Below are positions 49,047 through 60,602 of a stretch of DNA of 64,000 nt, in pieces. The notes beneath the pieces were generated by a model that was not told the DNA's origin, ran no database searches, and worked only from the letters and a program-made list of their open reading frames with translations. The position numbers were made by a program, and so were the translations under genes. The DNA comes from Bigelowiella natans CCMP2755 (Eukaryota; Cercozoa; Chlorarachniophyceae): positions 1 to 64,000 of the forward strand of contig ADNK01000618.1 in the NCBI GenBank assembly GCA_000320545.1, given 5' to 3'. Position 1 is the stretch's first letter. Every line of letters starts with the position of its first letter.

Positions 49047-50191
49047 TAACATGTATAACACCGAATAGTCGAATGAACCATTGGCGAGCAAAAATATATC
49101 GATGTAGCCGTGACTGGCAGAGACACGGTGAAGCAACAAAGTATCTTAAACGCTGATCCACCACTATTAGGGCTGTGCTAAGGCAGCAGTGTGCACCTAA
49201 TGATATCCAAAGCACCGCATCGTACATCTAGATGTTGGAAAACAATATATATTGGCCCTATGGTGACGCGGAAAAAAATGTCGCAGCAACATGTACATGC
49301 GACGCGCAGCAATTTTATTATGCCCTGCACCTTGCTTGGCGTCGTATGCTAGTATGGCGCGGCAGCATCGCACCGCCCGCCCATGCGTCATACACATTGA
49401 TACTTGCCATGCGCACGTTTGCCATCTCTTCCGTGTCATGCTACAAATGTCTTGCAACACTTTGGAAACATAGTCTGTCATCAAGTTTGTTTTTGTTCAT
49501 TGATGAAATTCAAAATGGCGAGTCGGTGAAATTGTCATCATGCATAAACGTGTGTGCGACGCGAGGAGATTGAAGAGGGCCTAGTTTAGTTTGAGCTGTT
49601 TGAAGGAGGCCTGCGCGGCAACTTTTTTGATAGGACACTTTCACAGTGCAAAGTCCATTGTTTAATTGGTTGTCCTGCATGATGTCTTCTAATCGATTTG
49701 GGTCTTCTTGGGGGAGGAATTCTGCGCGTATTAGAGGCACACAGGCATGCGATGACATGGTCTTTTAGCAGCACAGCAAATGCATGGTGTTTGCACAGCG
49801 TAGGTAGTCGCTTGTACATCGCACACACCATCATGATGTTGTAGGACGACAGCCATTTTGATATGCAAATGTCTCTGCATGCAATTTTTTTATAAACGAT
49901 GAACAATCGTGCAGTCGCAGCTATGTTTCTTTAACAATTATATCGCGAACATCGCGTGCCACTGCTTCGAATATAGCAGGATTTCTCAGATCTACTCCTC
50001 GGAGAACATCATCATCGCCAACTTCGAGTAGACGCCATCAAAGCACCAACAAACTGTGAGATGTGTAATATACAAATACACATATATGTGATGTGCGAAA
50101 TTACTCGTCATTGAATTAACGGGAGTGTTAGAGGGAAACATAAATAATGACTGTATTGTTCGATTTGTTATATGTGCTCGGAAACGGAGCA
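49047..50191. other. Convergent spacer with palindromic-word tract
   Basis: The 3'-3' spacer between the coiled-coil gene and the SNARE gene carries CATG, ATGCAT and GGCATGCG words at about 49280-49890 (for example near 49742 and 49876). The frames across it show no domain. Confidence 0.7.
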
Positions 50192-50653
50192 TTACAATAC
50201 GATGACGAAGAGGAGGAAGATCATGATGATCATAGGCCAGGAGCTTGTGCTTTCCACAGAGATATGCTGGACCTTAGGATGAAACGATTTTAGCTAGTTA
50301 CGAAATTATATGCAGAGAGAGCATGTATTCTTTGCTGTCAGGAAGGAGGGAGGTGATAATAACACACGCCTATCGGATGTTATCCTTCAAAGCAGCAACC
50401 CACCCTATTTGTGTTTCTCTGTATGTTTCTTCCCGTTTTGTCGATTCCCGTCTCAAGGCCGTCCAACAGTTCCTTCATCGAGCATAAAAAGTGGAAAGGA
50501 GCAGCAGCAACGGTAGTTAGTGAGAGCATGTTGATACACCCATTTCTGTTTGCAGAATACATGCAATGACTACGTGCAATAATAACAATAATAATAATGA
50601 CAACAACAATACGTGAAAAAAAGACATCACTGTTGGATTGAATGTCGTCGTCA

Positions 50654-50693
<40 letters not shown>

Positions 50694-50868
50694 CCTCAAA
50701 CACACAACACACACATACACACAGTGTGTATACATACCCCCTGGAATGATAGTTCATTGTTGATTTCATAACCAATATCCTTCAAATTTGACACTCCCCG
50801 TAATATATCGTCTAAATGCTGCTCTTGCTTGAGTTCCTGCACCCAGTAGTAGTACAAATAGTACCAGT

Positions 50869-50914
<46 letters not shown>

Positions 50915-51099
50915 CGCGCGTTTATGTGCGTACAAGCAGAAGAATATCATCATAAAGTCAATTATTATGCTATATCATTAAGGGCACACAAGTCGGTTTT
51001 AGTGTCGTCATCATTCATTCATTACTTCGTTGTTCTGGCGTTGGACTAGCTGTTGATTAGTTAGATGGCGCGTTTCTAGGGACTCCTCCACCTGTTGCA

Positions 51100-51132
<33 letters not shown>

Positions 51133-52121
51133 GGGATTGATTCAGGCGTATCGTCCCATCTATTCGAGAATGGGGGGGAGGGGGAGTCAACGCCTGGCCT
51201 CGCTTCCCTCGCGTGATCAGGAAGTAGGATTGATGACGAATGTCTCTCTTCCTTCACCTGAGGTGTCGTAAAGTCGAAGTCGTCTCCCTGTGAGCGCACG
51301 TCCCTCGAGCGTGCGAGAATGTTGCTCGTAGACACAACCTGGGGATCAGTAGTGTTGTTGTCACAGGACTACTAGGGAAGAGAGTGGGTGGTGGAGACGA
51401 TGATGTGAACAACTCCGTGGGCTGCTGCCCCTTCGAAAGAAGAGAAAGAATGCCGAAATACGCCGTTTCCGGGGACGCAATCTATATCAGACCATAAATT
51501 TGTCCCTATTGACGTAGCTACTACTACTACTACTACTACTACTACTGCAACTACGACTACTACTTCGTTTTTGAGACGCGTGAGCAAGCCTCTCCTCCTA
51601 GACATTTCTCCTGTGGTTATCTCGAATTCCCCCCGGCGTCCTTGCTCCATCTCGGAGAGTTTCCTATCCAAACCTACTATCTTGGACTCTATGCCCTCGA
51701 CTTCCTTCTTGTACCTGGGGGGGGGAGGAGGAGGAGAAAGGACAGGGAGGGGATATGAACATTTTATTATTATTCTGGAAGTCCATCATTATTACTCCTC
51801 GAACAAATGTGTTTTGGTTCATCGCATTGCCATTGTGTGCGCGTTTTTGATGGTATGTTTGCTTTATCAAACAAGAAGTAGCAGTAGCAACCTGTATCTC
51901 CTTTTCACATTGGCACTTCCGTATATTTCCCCTCGAGATTTTCCTTCTCGCACCCGAGTCTGCACGCTGCGAAACTTGCCTGTGAAGGAAAGGAGGCGAG
52001 GAGAAGGAGAACACAACGATGATCGACAACGAAGTGAGCGCACGCATGTGCTTCATCATCATCGATGCACATTACTTCTGAGGCGCTCGAAGCTGGACAT
52101 CCATTCCTTCGTTTTTGACAT
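50192..52121 (-). CDS. Qc-SNARE, tail-anchored (syntaxin 6/8 type)
   Basis: Membrane-fusion SNARE of the endosomal/trans-Golgi system. Seven phase-consistent exons: 52076-52121, 51892-51979, 51564-51714, 51258-51338, 50738-50836, 50404-50472, 50192-50272; 204 residues. The N-terminal half is helical (MSKTKEWMSSFERLR, then KKEVEGIESKIVGLDRKLSE). The SNARE motif spans residues about 125-178: EQHLDDILRGVSNLKDIGYE, then INNELSFQ, ELLDGLETGIDKTGRN and RNTNR. The zero-layer Gln is the Q in LSFQ, which makes it a Q-SNARE. The C-terminal tail WPMIIMIFLLFVIVL is a single membrane anchor ending at the stop. Qc rather than Qb is judged from similarity of the N-terminal part and motif; the exact paralogue is not resolved. 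Confidence 0.87.
50657..50693. repeat. (CT)n microsatellite in SNARE intron
   Basis: In the intron 50473-50737. A TG/CG compound run at 50873-50921 lies in the neighbouring intron. Confidence 0.93.
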
Positions 52122-52573
52122 GGCTGTAGCTCTCCTCTCCGGTCTCTCTTGACGGCTGAGGCCCTTTCCCCCCCTACGTTCGAGCCACAAGCCAGGGGGC
52201 GGTGTGATTTTGCGACAGAGGGAAGGAAATGGGTTTGAAACAAAGGGTGCGACAAAGAATATAAGCTCAAATTATGCAAAAATCGCCTATTCTATTTCAA
52301 CTCTCCGCCCATCTAAGCAGCCCTAAGTAGTCCGTCCGCTCGAGTCGTTTGAGGTTACTATTCGATAGCACACTGGGAGGGGGATCGCTCTTTTGATTTT
52401 ACTCGCTGATATTCGCATTGGAATGTTGCGTCGATTACGTGTGCGTGTACCTCAGGTCCGGTAGAGCAGTTGCGCTGCTTGATGAACAGTCTACTTGGTT
52501 TCCCTTGCTACATGTTTTGAACCAACCAACCGCCGTTGAGACCACACACACACACACACACACCCACAAAGCT
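52122..52573. promoter_or_regulatory. Divergent spacer, SNARE / TYW3-TYW2
   Basis: This 452-base spacer between two start codons contains an (AC)n run at 52541-52563 only ten bases before the TYW3-TYW2 ATG. It has no palindromic-word tract. Confidence 0.55.
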
Positions 52574-54528
52574 ATGGCGGACGACTACACTGTGCGAAGG
52601 GAGAGAGTTCTTCGAGAGATCGCACCTCAAGGGCCCTATCAGAAGGATCTGTCTCCCAAAGTACTTACTTAGCACACACAGACAGAGAGGGATATACCTT
52701 GAGAGCAGAGAGAGTTTTTTTCTTCTTCTCCAGCCTCATTGAGTTATTCCTTGCGTGCATTATTGATAGGGGTCTCTGGATGCGCCAATTGTTGATCTAA
52801 TCAACGAAATCAACAATTCCCCAGGGGTAATATGAACGTTGAATCGAACGAGTAGAAAAATTGCAACCGTTGCCCTTTCCCCTCCTCCTCCTCCTCCTCC
52901 TCCTCCTCCCTCTTGAGTCTGCTATCTCCCTGCTCCTTCTTGTTTGCACACGTCTGGTGGTAATACACATCGTCGAGAGTAACAGCAATACTACTGCTCT
53001 GCGGATGTTGTTGTTTTTTATGTGTAGGGATGCATCTACACAACAAGCTCGTGCTCCGGTCGTATCACTCTCTTCACACAGGTAAAGACTTACGAATGAC
53101 GTCCTCATCCTCTGCCTACTCCTCGTCATTCTCCTCTGCTGCGACTAATTATTCACTGGGGTTGGTTGCTTCCTTTTGTCAGAAACCTGGGCAGAGGAAG
53201 GGGGGGCGGTGGGAGGTTTGCTCTCACGACAAAGTCACATACGAAGAGATCGCAAATGCCATTCACGCTACTTCCAGTGGTGAGAAGCAGGTACAACCAT
53301 GCTAGTCAATAATAAAAAGCAATGTCAGCTTTCCATGCTAGCTTCATTGGTCGAATTGCTTATCCTCACTTTCTCCGAACCCCCCTGTAATCTATCTGCC
53401 CATAGAGAGCCGAAGAATCTAGTACTCAAACAGGAGAGGGAGAGGTAGAGTCAAAGCAAGAACACGAGGAATCATCATCAACTAGGCGTAATGACGAGGA
53501 GGACGGCACACTTACTACCTTCCGATTTGAGCCCTTCATCCTATGCTGTGAGTGTAAGGATCTTGCCACTGCCTACAAACTACTCGGGGTATTACCTTTT
53601 ATGATGATGATGATGATGATCATGTGTGACGCGTAATTTGAAACCTGGAGAAGGGTATTAGAGACATATATTCACAAACACGTATGATAAAGCCCTTCAA
53701 AGACTCCTGCTGGTCAAATCATTGCTAGGTGTTGCTTCCACCACCCCATACATTTTGTACAATGAAGGTTGCAAACCGCACTGGTATGCGCGAAAGCGGC
53801 ATAATGGGAGGAATTCGTCGAGTCTTAGTGGGTATAAGGTTATAATAGTAGTTGTAGTAGTAGTAGAAGTAGTAGAAGTAGTAGAGTCTTAGTGGATATA
53901 AGATGATAATAGTAGTAGTAGTAGTAGTGGTAGTAGTATCTAATATTATTATTACGTTGAATTGTGTTTCTTCTTCTTCTTTTTCTTCTTCTTCTTCTTC
54001 TTCTTCGCCGTGCTGTGCTACTTGCTGGTGATATGTATAGATGCTCTCTACGAATGGAAGTTGCCGTCCGTGCTGATGGAAAGGCTCTCATCCCTCCCTC
54101 CTTCACCAGGTAGTAGTAGCCATGTCATGTCATGGGAGGGGGGTGGATCCCAAAAGAATGAGTGAATGAAGGGAGGGAGGAGAGGATGGAATGTAGAGCA
54201 AGTGTTACGTCGAGCAAGTAAATATACCTTATAAAAACCACCGAAATAACGCTAGGTTCCTGACACAGCAAGCGAATCAGAAATTCGACGAAAACACGCG
54301 GAAAACTGAGGCATTCCGCGCTGAGTTTAAGCGGACTTTCTATGGTCGCGATAAGGGTAAGAACGATGGAGGGGAGGTGAAAGATGGTGATGCTAAGGAA
54401 ATGCTGGAGCACCAGCAGCCCGTGCACGTGTTTTGCCTTCGAAAGGACACGCAGAAGGTTGGCACGATCATCATCATCATCATCGCCATCATCATCATCA
54501 TCATCATTATGACAGAAACACGCATACA

Positions 54529-54567
<39 letters not shown>

Positions 54568-54603
54568 GCACATTGCATAGATATCGAATATATTAATTAT
54601 ATA

Positions 54604-54642
<39 letters not shown>

Positions 54643-55735
54643 CACGACGACAACCTCAACTACTCTTGTAACACCATTCGTCTTGCAGGTAAAGGAGCGT
54701 TTAAAACAGGAGGGCCTTCTCCCCAAGCGGCTGCGCGTGGTACCAGCAGTTCTTCCCTCTCACCTATGGCTCTCATCCAGCAGCAGCAGCAGCAGCCAGA
54801 ATTGCCACGACTGTAATCGAACAGACAACGACAAGAATAAGGATGAAAATGAAGAAGAAGATGGAGAAAAGGATAGGAAAGACAGAGAACTAGAAAGGAC
54901 CGCTACAGGCAGCATTGGAGGAGGAATTATTAACAAACAAGACCAGGAGCACCAGCAGCACTCTGAGCGAACATCACCACCTGCATGTATGTTATTCAGC
55001 CTTCCGCCTTCAGTAGCGAGAAACTACCGGGAGAAAGGCGGAGCAGAAGTTATATTTGCTCGTGAGAAGAGTGCTTGTCAAATCTGGGTAGCAGAAGGGG
55101 TGCTGCAACTACCCCAGCAGACAAAGGAGGGACAGGGAAAGATAAACGCGACAAGCTCCAGGAACAAACGATCATCAGCTTCTTCAATCCCCTCCGCCTC
55201 CGCCTCCTCCTCCTCCTCCGCATCGTCATCGTATTCAACATCTCCCTACGTGCGGATGTGTCAGGCCGTTAAGGCGCTTTGCCAGACCGCTGCTGCAAGC
55301 GACAATGGCGCTGAGCATGAAGGCCAAGGGGAGAGGGGAGGAAGAAGCTGCTGCGTTGGCGCATCTTGGTCTGGTGACGTTGAACAGGCCGTGAAAAGGC
55401 TGCCCAGGAAGGTACTTTATCTGTTTATTTTTAAGTATGTGCTAGTGTACGATTGTGATGGTGGTGGTAGGTAACGATCATGATACTACTACTAATACTA
55501 CTACTATTACTACTACTATTACTACTCAGTGGCACAAAATTGGGGATATCGCTCTGCTGAAGGAAGGCGCATGGCTTTACGAATCGAATTGTAGTGCTGC
55601 TGTTGATGGAGGAGAAAATGATAATGATGAGAGCAAAGCAGCCGCCTCCTCCTCTATGCTATCGTCATCTTCCAAAGCGACCAAGGACAGCTTGTTTGCA
55701 TTGGGCGACACCCTCTGGTGATTCTTTGCTTCTTG

Positions 55736-55777
<42 letters not shown>

Positions 55778-56826
55778 GGTCCTTGTGTGTGCGTGCGTGT
55801 GCATTCTGTTTATGTGCTGCCATTAGTGCAAGTAGTATTATCATTAACATCTCGAGCATGATGATGGTGATGATGATACGTTAAGAATTGACCAATGCCT
55901 CGAAAGAACAACCACTTGTGTGAAATAATGAGTCGTTCTTCTCGTCTCTTCTCTTCTCTTCTTAAGGTCTGCAATAGCTTCGTCATTGAGCGTCCGCAGA
56001 GTTGCGCTCCAATCAGAGGTAAGAACAGAGCACACAAAACCATCATCAGCAGACAGAGAAGAAGGATGATGGTGATGATGATGATGGTGATGATGATGAT
56101 GACGACGATGAGGTGTTGAAGAACCCAAAGCAATCGGAGTAAGAAAATAGCAGTCGTGTTGTTTGTTGTTCATTATTTGGCTCGTTCTTTGCTTCTTTGT
56201 TATCTCTTCTTCTTGTTGTTGTTAGATCAGTACAGATATCACAAGGAAACCTCAAGTTAAGATAGTCTGGAGCGCACCACCAGTACTGCTCAATGGCGGC
56301 TCGAAAGAAATGAAGAAGAAGAAGAACAAGAAGAACGAGGAGGAAGAAGGAGGATGGGTCAGCCATAAGGAAGGTGGGATCACATATAGGCTGGATGTTA
56401 CGCGCTCGATGTTTTGCGCTGGAAATGGCACGGTATTATCATTATTATTATCATCATCATTATTATTATTATTATTATTATTATTGTTATTTCACTGTTA
56501 GTTTTCCATCACGGATAGCGTCCAATGAATAGAATACACCTCCTTTCCAATGAAGGATACTGAGAATGCTGCTGATGCTGCTGACACTGCCTGCTGTTGA
56601 TTATGACGGCGACGACGACGATGATGATGATGATGATGATAACGACGATAATGATGATGCTCTGGAGTTTAGTGAAATACTTCCTCCCCGACCCCCTTCG
56701 TCCCACACATGATATTCTGATTCGATGCTCAGGAGAAGAAGAGGGTGGGGAAGATCTGTAAGAATGGCGACATCGTCGTAGACCTTTACGCGGTAGTAAT
56801 AGTAGAAGTGCTACTACTACTATTAC

Positions 56827-56859
<33 letters not shown>

Positions 56860-57896
56860 CACTGGTAGCGATAGAGACAGCGCAAGTAGCAGGAACAGGA
56901 CGGATAAGAGAGAATACCTTGTTCTGCTTCCTTCTCTCCCTATCCCTCTAGTCAGTGCATGCGGCTTCTTCATGTCGCAACAAGGAGGCGTAGGCGTACT
57001 TCGCTGTTGCTTTTCCACTACTTAAAACCATTATTCTCATCTTGAAGCATAGGCTCATTATTACCGTTGCTTGTGATATTGCGTCCTCCCCCCCCCCCCC
57101 CCCTTCCTGTTGTTCTCTGGCCACGACGATGGCGACGGCAGGGCATTGGCTACTTTGTCCTTCCTTACTTAGTGCACGGAAAGGCAGGCCATGTACACGC
57201 ATGTGAGCTCAACCCCGCCTCAGTAATGACGACCAAATACTGCTCGTTTATTTGATTGATACCCCCTTATTATCATCCCCCTTCAGGATGTTGTTGTTGT
57301 TGCTGCTGCTGCTGTTGTTGATGCTGTTAATATCTTCCTATGTTCTCCCGATTTGTCTCTCGATTTATGGTGAAACCATTTATGTTGTTTGATCACACTC
57401 CCCCCATTCTTCTTCTTCTTCTTCCTCAAGGTGGAGGCTCTTAGACAGGCGCTAGAGATCAATGGTGTGCGTGATCGTTGTACCATATACGATGGGGATA
57501 ATAAGGTCACTGAAGGAAACGAGGAAAAATAGTACAAGTAGAAGTAGGAGAGACTTGGTGATAAAGTATGTTGTAGGTATGCAGACTTCGCAGCAGTAGT
57601 AGAGAAAGAAAGGGCAAGGCCACAACACACACACACACACACACACACAGACACACACGTGTATAAATAAGCTGTAAATAAATGTGCTTAGAAATGTGCT
57701 TAAAATATAATCAGAACTTCCCTCTCCGTGGGGTAGCTGATCGCGTGAATTTGGGGTTGATACCGAGTTCCGAGAAAGGGTGGCCAATCGCTGTCGGTGC
57801 GCTCAAGCCTCAGGGTAATAAATAATCCCTGTTTAGTGTGAGGAGTGTACTCCATCAAATCAAACAACAAGGGACTCACCTACACCTGGCATCTTT

Positions 57897-57929
<33 letters not shown>

Positions 57930-58001
57930 CTTCGCCATACACCACTACCACCACTATCATCATCATCATAATCATCATCATCATCATCGTCATCGTCATC
58001 G

Positions 58002-58036
<35 letters not shown>

Positions 58037-58307
58037 GTCATCATCGTCGTCGTCGTGTCGCGCACCATCCCCTCACCATGAGAATTCCAACCGAAAATTA
58101 GGAGGCAGCCTGCATGTGCACGGTAACTGCGCTGAGGACGAGGTGGCAGCGTTTGCAGAGTCGGTCCGAAGTCAGATAGAACAGATTGCCCATTCTGATG
58201 ACGATAAACGGAAACATTCCTGGCAGATTAGCGTGGCGCATGTGGAGCGGGTGAAGTGGTACGCGCCCCGTATTCGGCATGTGGTGGTAGATCTCGTTTG
58301 CCATTGA
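52574..58307 (+). CDS. TYW3/TYW2: TYW3-TYW2 fusion, wybutosine synthesis of tRNA-Phe
   Basis: Two steps of wybutosine formation at G37 of tRNA-Phe in one chain of about 850 residues: the TYW3 methyltransferase and the TYW2 aminocarboxypropyl transferase. Exons: 52574-52660, 52770-52826, 53028-53081, 53183-53290, 53406-53588, 53729-53831, 54041-54109, 54256-54457, 54689-55411, 55530-55717, 55967-56018, 56226-56432, 56733-56792, 57142-57222, 57431-57505, 57715-57814, 58102-58307. TYW3 motifs: DLSPKGSLDAPIVDLINEIN, IYTTSSCSGRI, GRWEVCSHDKVT and FRFEPFILCCECKDLATAY. A low-complexity linker follows (about 54750-55290). TYW2 motifs: WHKIGDIALL, TYRLDVTRSMFCAGNGT, EKKRVG, DIVVDLYA-GIGYFVLPYLVH, ACELNPAS, GVADRVNLGLIPSSEKGW and GSLHVHGN. 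The phase between exons 54041-54109 and 54256-54457 does not match, so that junction is provisional. Confidence 0.94.
54603..54641. repeat. (AC)n and (AT)n microsatellites in TYW3-TYW2 intron
   Basis: The AT run at 54603-54641 is preceded by an AC run at 54525-54566 in the same intron (54458-54688). A further AT run is at 55739-55773 in the intron after 55717. Confidence 0.95.
57897..58055. repeat. (TTC)n-(ATC/GTC)n repeat before last acceptor
   Basis: The intron 57815-58101 contains a TTC run then a long ATC/GTC array of about 100 bases, on the sense strand upstream of the final acceptor. The poly-His and poly-Ile frames over it are artefacts. Confidence 0.93.
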
Positions 58308-59356
58308 AGAGGTCCTTGCACGTTTTTGCCGTCGTACTGCTACTAGAAAGAAGAGCGAGATCATAGCTGCTGTGCTTATTGGTCTCCAGCAGCAGCCCAG
58401 CCAGAGAAACTGAAGAATCCGGCGTAGGTGTGGAATACAACAGCTTTCCACACAGCCTGACATAATATCGTATACTTGCTGCGTCCACGTTTTACGCATG
58501 CATAACTTATCAATCTCCATATGATCCATAAAGCGATAATCGCTCGGTTTGAGCTGTTGGTTGTGCTATAATAAACAACCCACTACATACATATGACATA
58601 TGCGACCCTGCTCAGGCATGTGAGTGCATGATGCAGGTAGCAGCGTTACACAGTAGCTGAATTCCCATCTAACTAGGTGGTCGCGGGTATAACCGGGGCA
58701 TACTAGCATGCGAAATTATGCCTAGCACTATTACGTATTGTGTGATTTCATGCATGGTTCCATGTCATGCTGTCATGTAGAACTAGTGTATGTATTATGT
58801 AGCCATGACCTGCAATGATGGCATGCCTGCACATAGAGCACATTAGGATGACTAATGAAAAATTGTAATCATTTCATTACACCCGTCTCACACATGAGAC
58901 GGATGTAATGAATAAGTTATATTTTAGCCATTTATTGTTCAAATTTATTGTTCAATTGTCATCCTAATATAGCTATGCAAAGCTGCAGCTACAGCGCATA
59001 AATTGTACTCGTTTGTTGTCTCATATTTGCATATATTCATGTGCAATTACGATTGATCATTTTTTACTGGTTGCTTACTACCGCATGTGCCATCAAACAT
59101 CTAGACATGCATTGCATACAGATAATAAGAGCAAGCTTGGGAGAATTTGGAATAATTATGGAAGCTAAAGTAGATGGCTTGTGACTTTGGAACGTATGGC
59201 TCCACGTTCATACAACATACTCATCGGCCAGATAAGGATATATTGCATACTATGATAAATTCACCACTCATCTAACGTAGCCATCCAAGTACGTGTAACA
59301 CACGTCGTGCATTTGCGTGACAGCAGCCACAACCCGACAACTGCTACTTCTGGCGA
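58308..59356. other. Convergent spacer with palindromic-word tract
   Basis: This 3'-3' spacer has many CATG, GCATGC, TGCATG and CTAG words from about 58600 to 59340 (GCATGC near 58708 and 58820; CATGCATG near 58751). A small inverted-repeat element (58842-58968) sits inside. No gene is seen. Confidence 0.8.
58842..58968. mobile_element. MITE-like 127-base element with terminal inverted repeats
   Basis: ATTAGGATGAC at 58842-58852 is exactly complementary to GTCATCCTAAT at 58958-58968. Inside is a second hairpin (58874-58890 with 58895-58911), 17-base arms with one mismatch around CCGTCTCA/TGAGACGG and a 4-base loop. The size and nested palindromes resemble a miniature inverted-repeat element. 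No clear target-site duplication is visible in the flanks, and no second copy was found by eye. Confidence 0.55.
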
Positions 59357-60570
59357 TTATGAGAACAGATCATCACTCGCGCCCTGGGAGAAATATGTGA
59401 AAGAGATGTACAGTTAACTGCATGATGGATAGCAATTTATCTACTTTTTTTGCTTTCGTGTGCTATTACGCCTTCTTCATTACCTTATCATTTTGTGCGA
59501 TGTACTTCGAGATGTCAAGACCTCCTTCCTCCCCTCCCCCTCCGCCCCCTGCTCCCCCATCCACCATGTTAAATAGGTCGTCGTCTATCGCGTCGCTGCA
59601 AGAAAGACCCGTAATTTAGTTGTTTTGTTCGCCCCCGCAGTATTATAACGGAGAAAACACATTTTCGAGCTCTTTCTTACTTCTCGGTTTCACAGCAGGA
59701 AAGCATAATACACACGTGTAGTACAGCATTTGGTGGTGGATGAATATAAACCTAGTATCATCCTTCTCGCAGTGGTATATGAATGACATGACGTCTGGTA
59801 CTCCTACACTACATTCCTACAGCTCTTTGCTGCCACTACTACTGCTACTTCTACTTACTTTTGTGGATCTGCTGCCTCATCTTTGGTTGTGACGGTATCT
59901 GGTAAAGGCTCGATAACCTGCAGCATAATGGATGATAGTAATGGTGATGATGATAACTACATGATAATGGATGATGATACTGCTAACAGATATGAGAGAT
60001 ATTGATCGATGATTAGGAGGATAAGAAGACAACGACGACGACGACGAAAACGGTGTAGGATTACTACTTAATTCAGCACATCAAGATAAAGCATTCAGTG
60101 TGAACTCTTCTTAGTTTGATAAATCTGTTGTAGTAGTAGTAGTCTCGTACTGGTGGTTCACATTCTCATTTCAAAATCAGTCGCAGCAGCAGTGTCTATT
60201 ACTAGTTTTTTCCTGTCTTCGTTCTGCGAGTCAAATTTGGCGAGGTCAGCATCATCGCCCATGTTTCTGATGGGGGGAGGGGGGGGGGGGGGGGACGAAA
60301 CCAATGCCAACAATGAAATGAAATGATGGCGAGAAAAGCAAAAACTGCTAAATACGCAGATGATTATGTTCCCCAGATCACGGATATTCACAATTACAAT
60401 AGTACTGAGCGATTCAAGTTTACTGGCATGTCTTCCAATATATTATGCCAACAAGAGCAAAAACGGCAAGCATTGTGATGTTCTTAGCTTTTCTTTGGTT
60501 GATAACTTGGTTTAGGATATGCTGTGTTTACCTCAAACACACGCCTACTGATAATGACTATGTGGTAGTT

Positions 60571-60602
<32 letters not shown>

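Noticed and set aside
57845-58081. Poly-Ser/Ile/His frames
   Set aside because: They are products of TTC and ATC/GTC repeats inside an intron of the TYW3-TYW2 gene.
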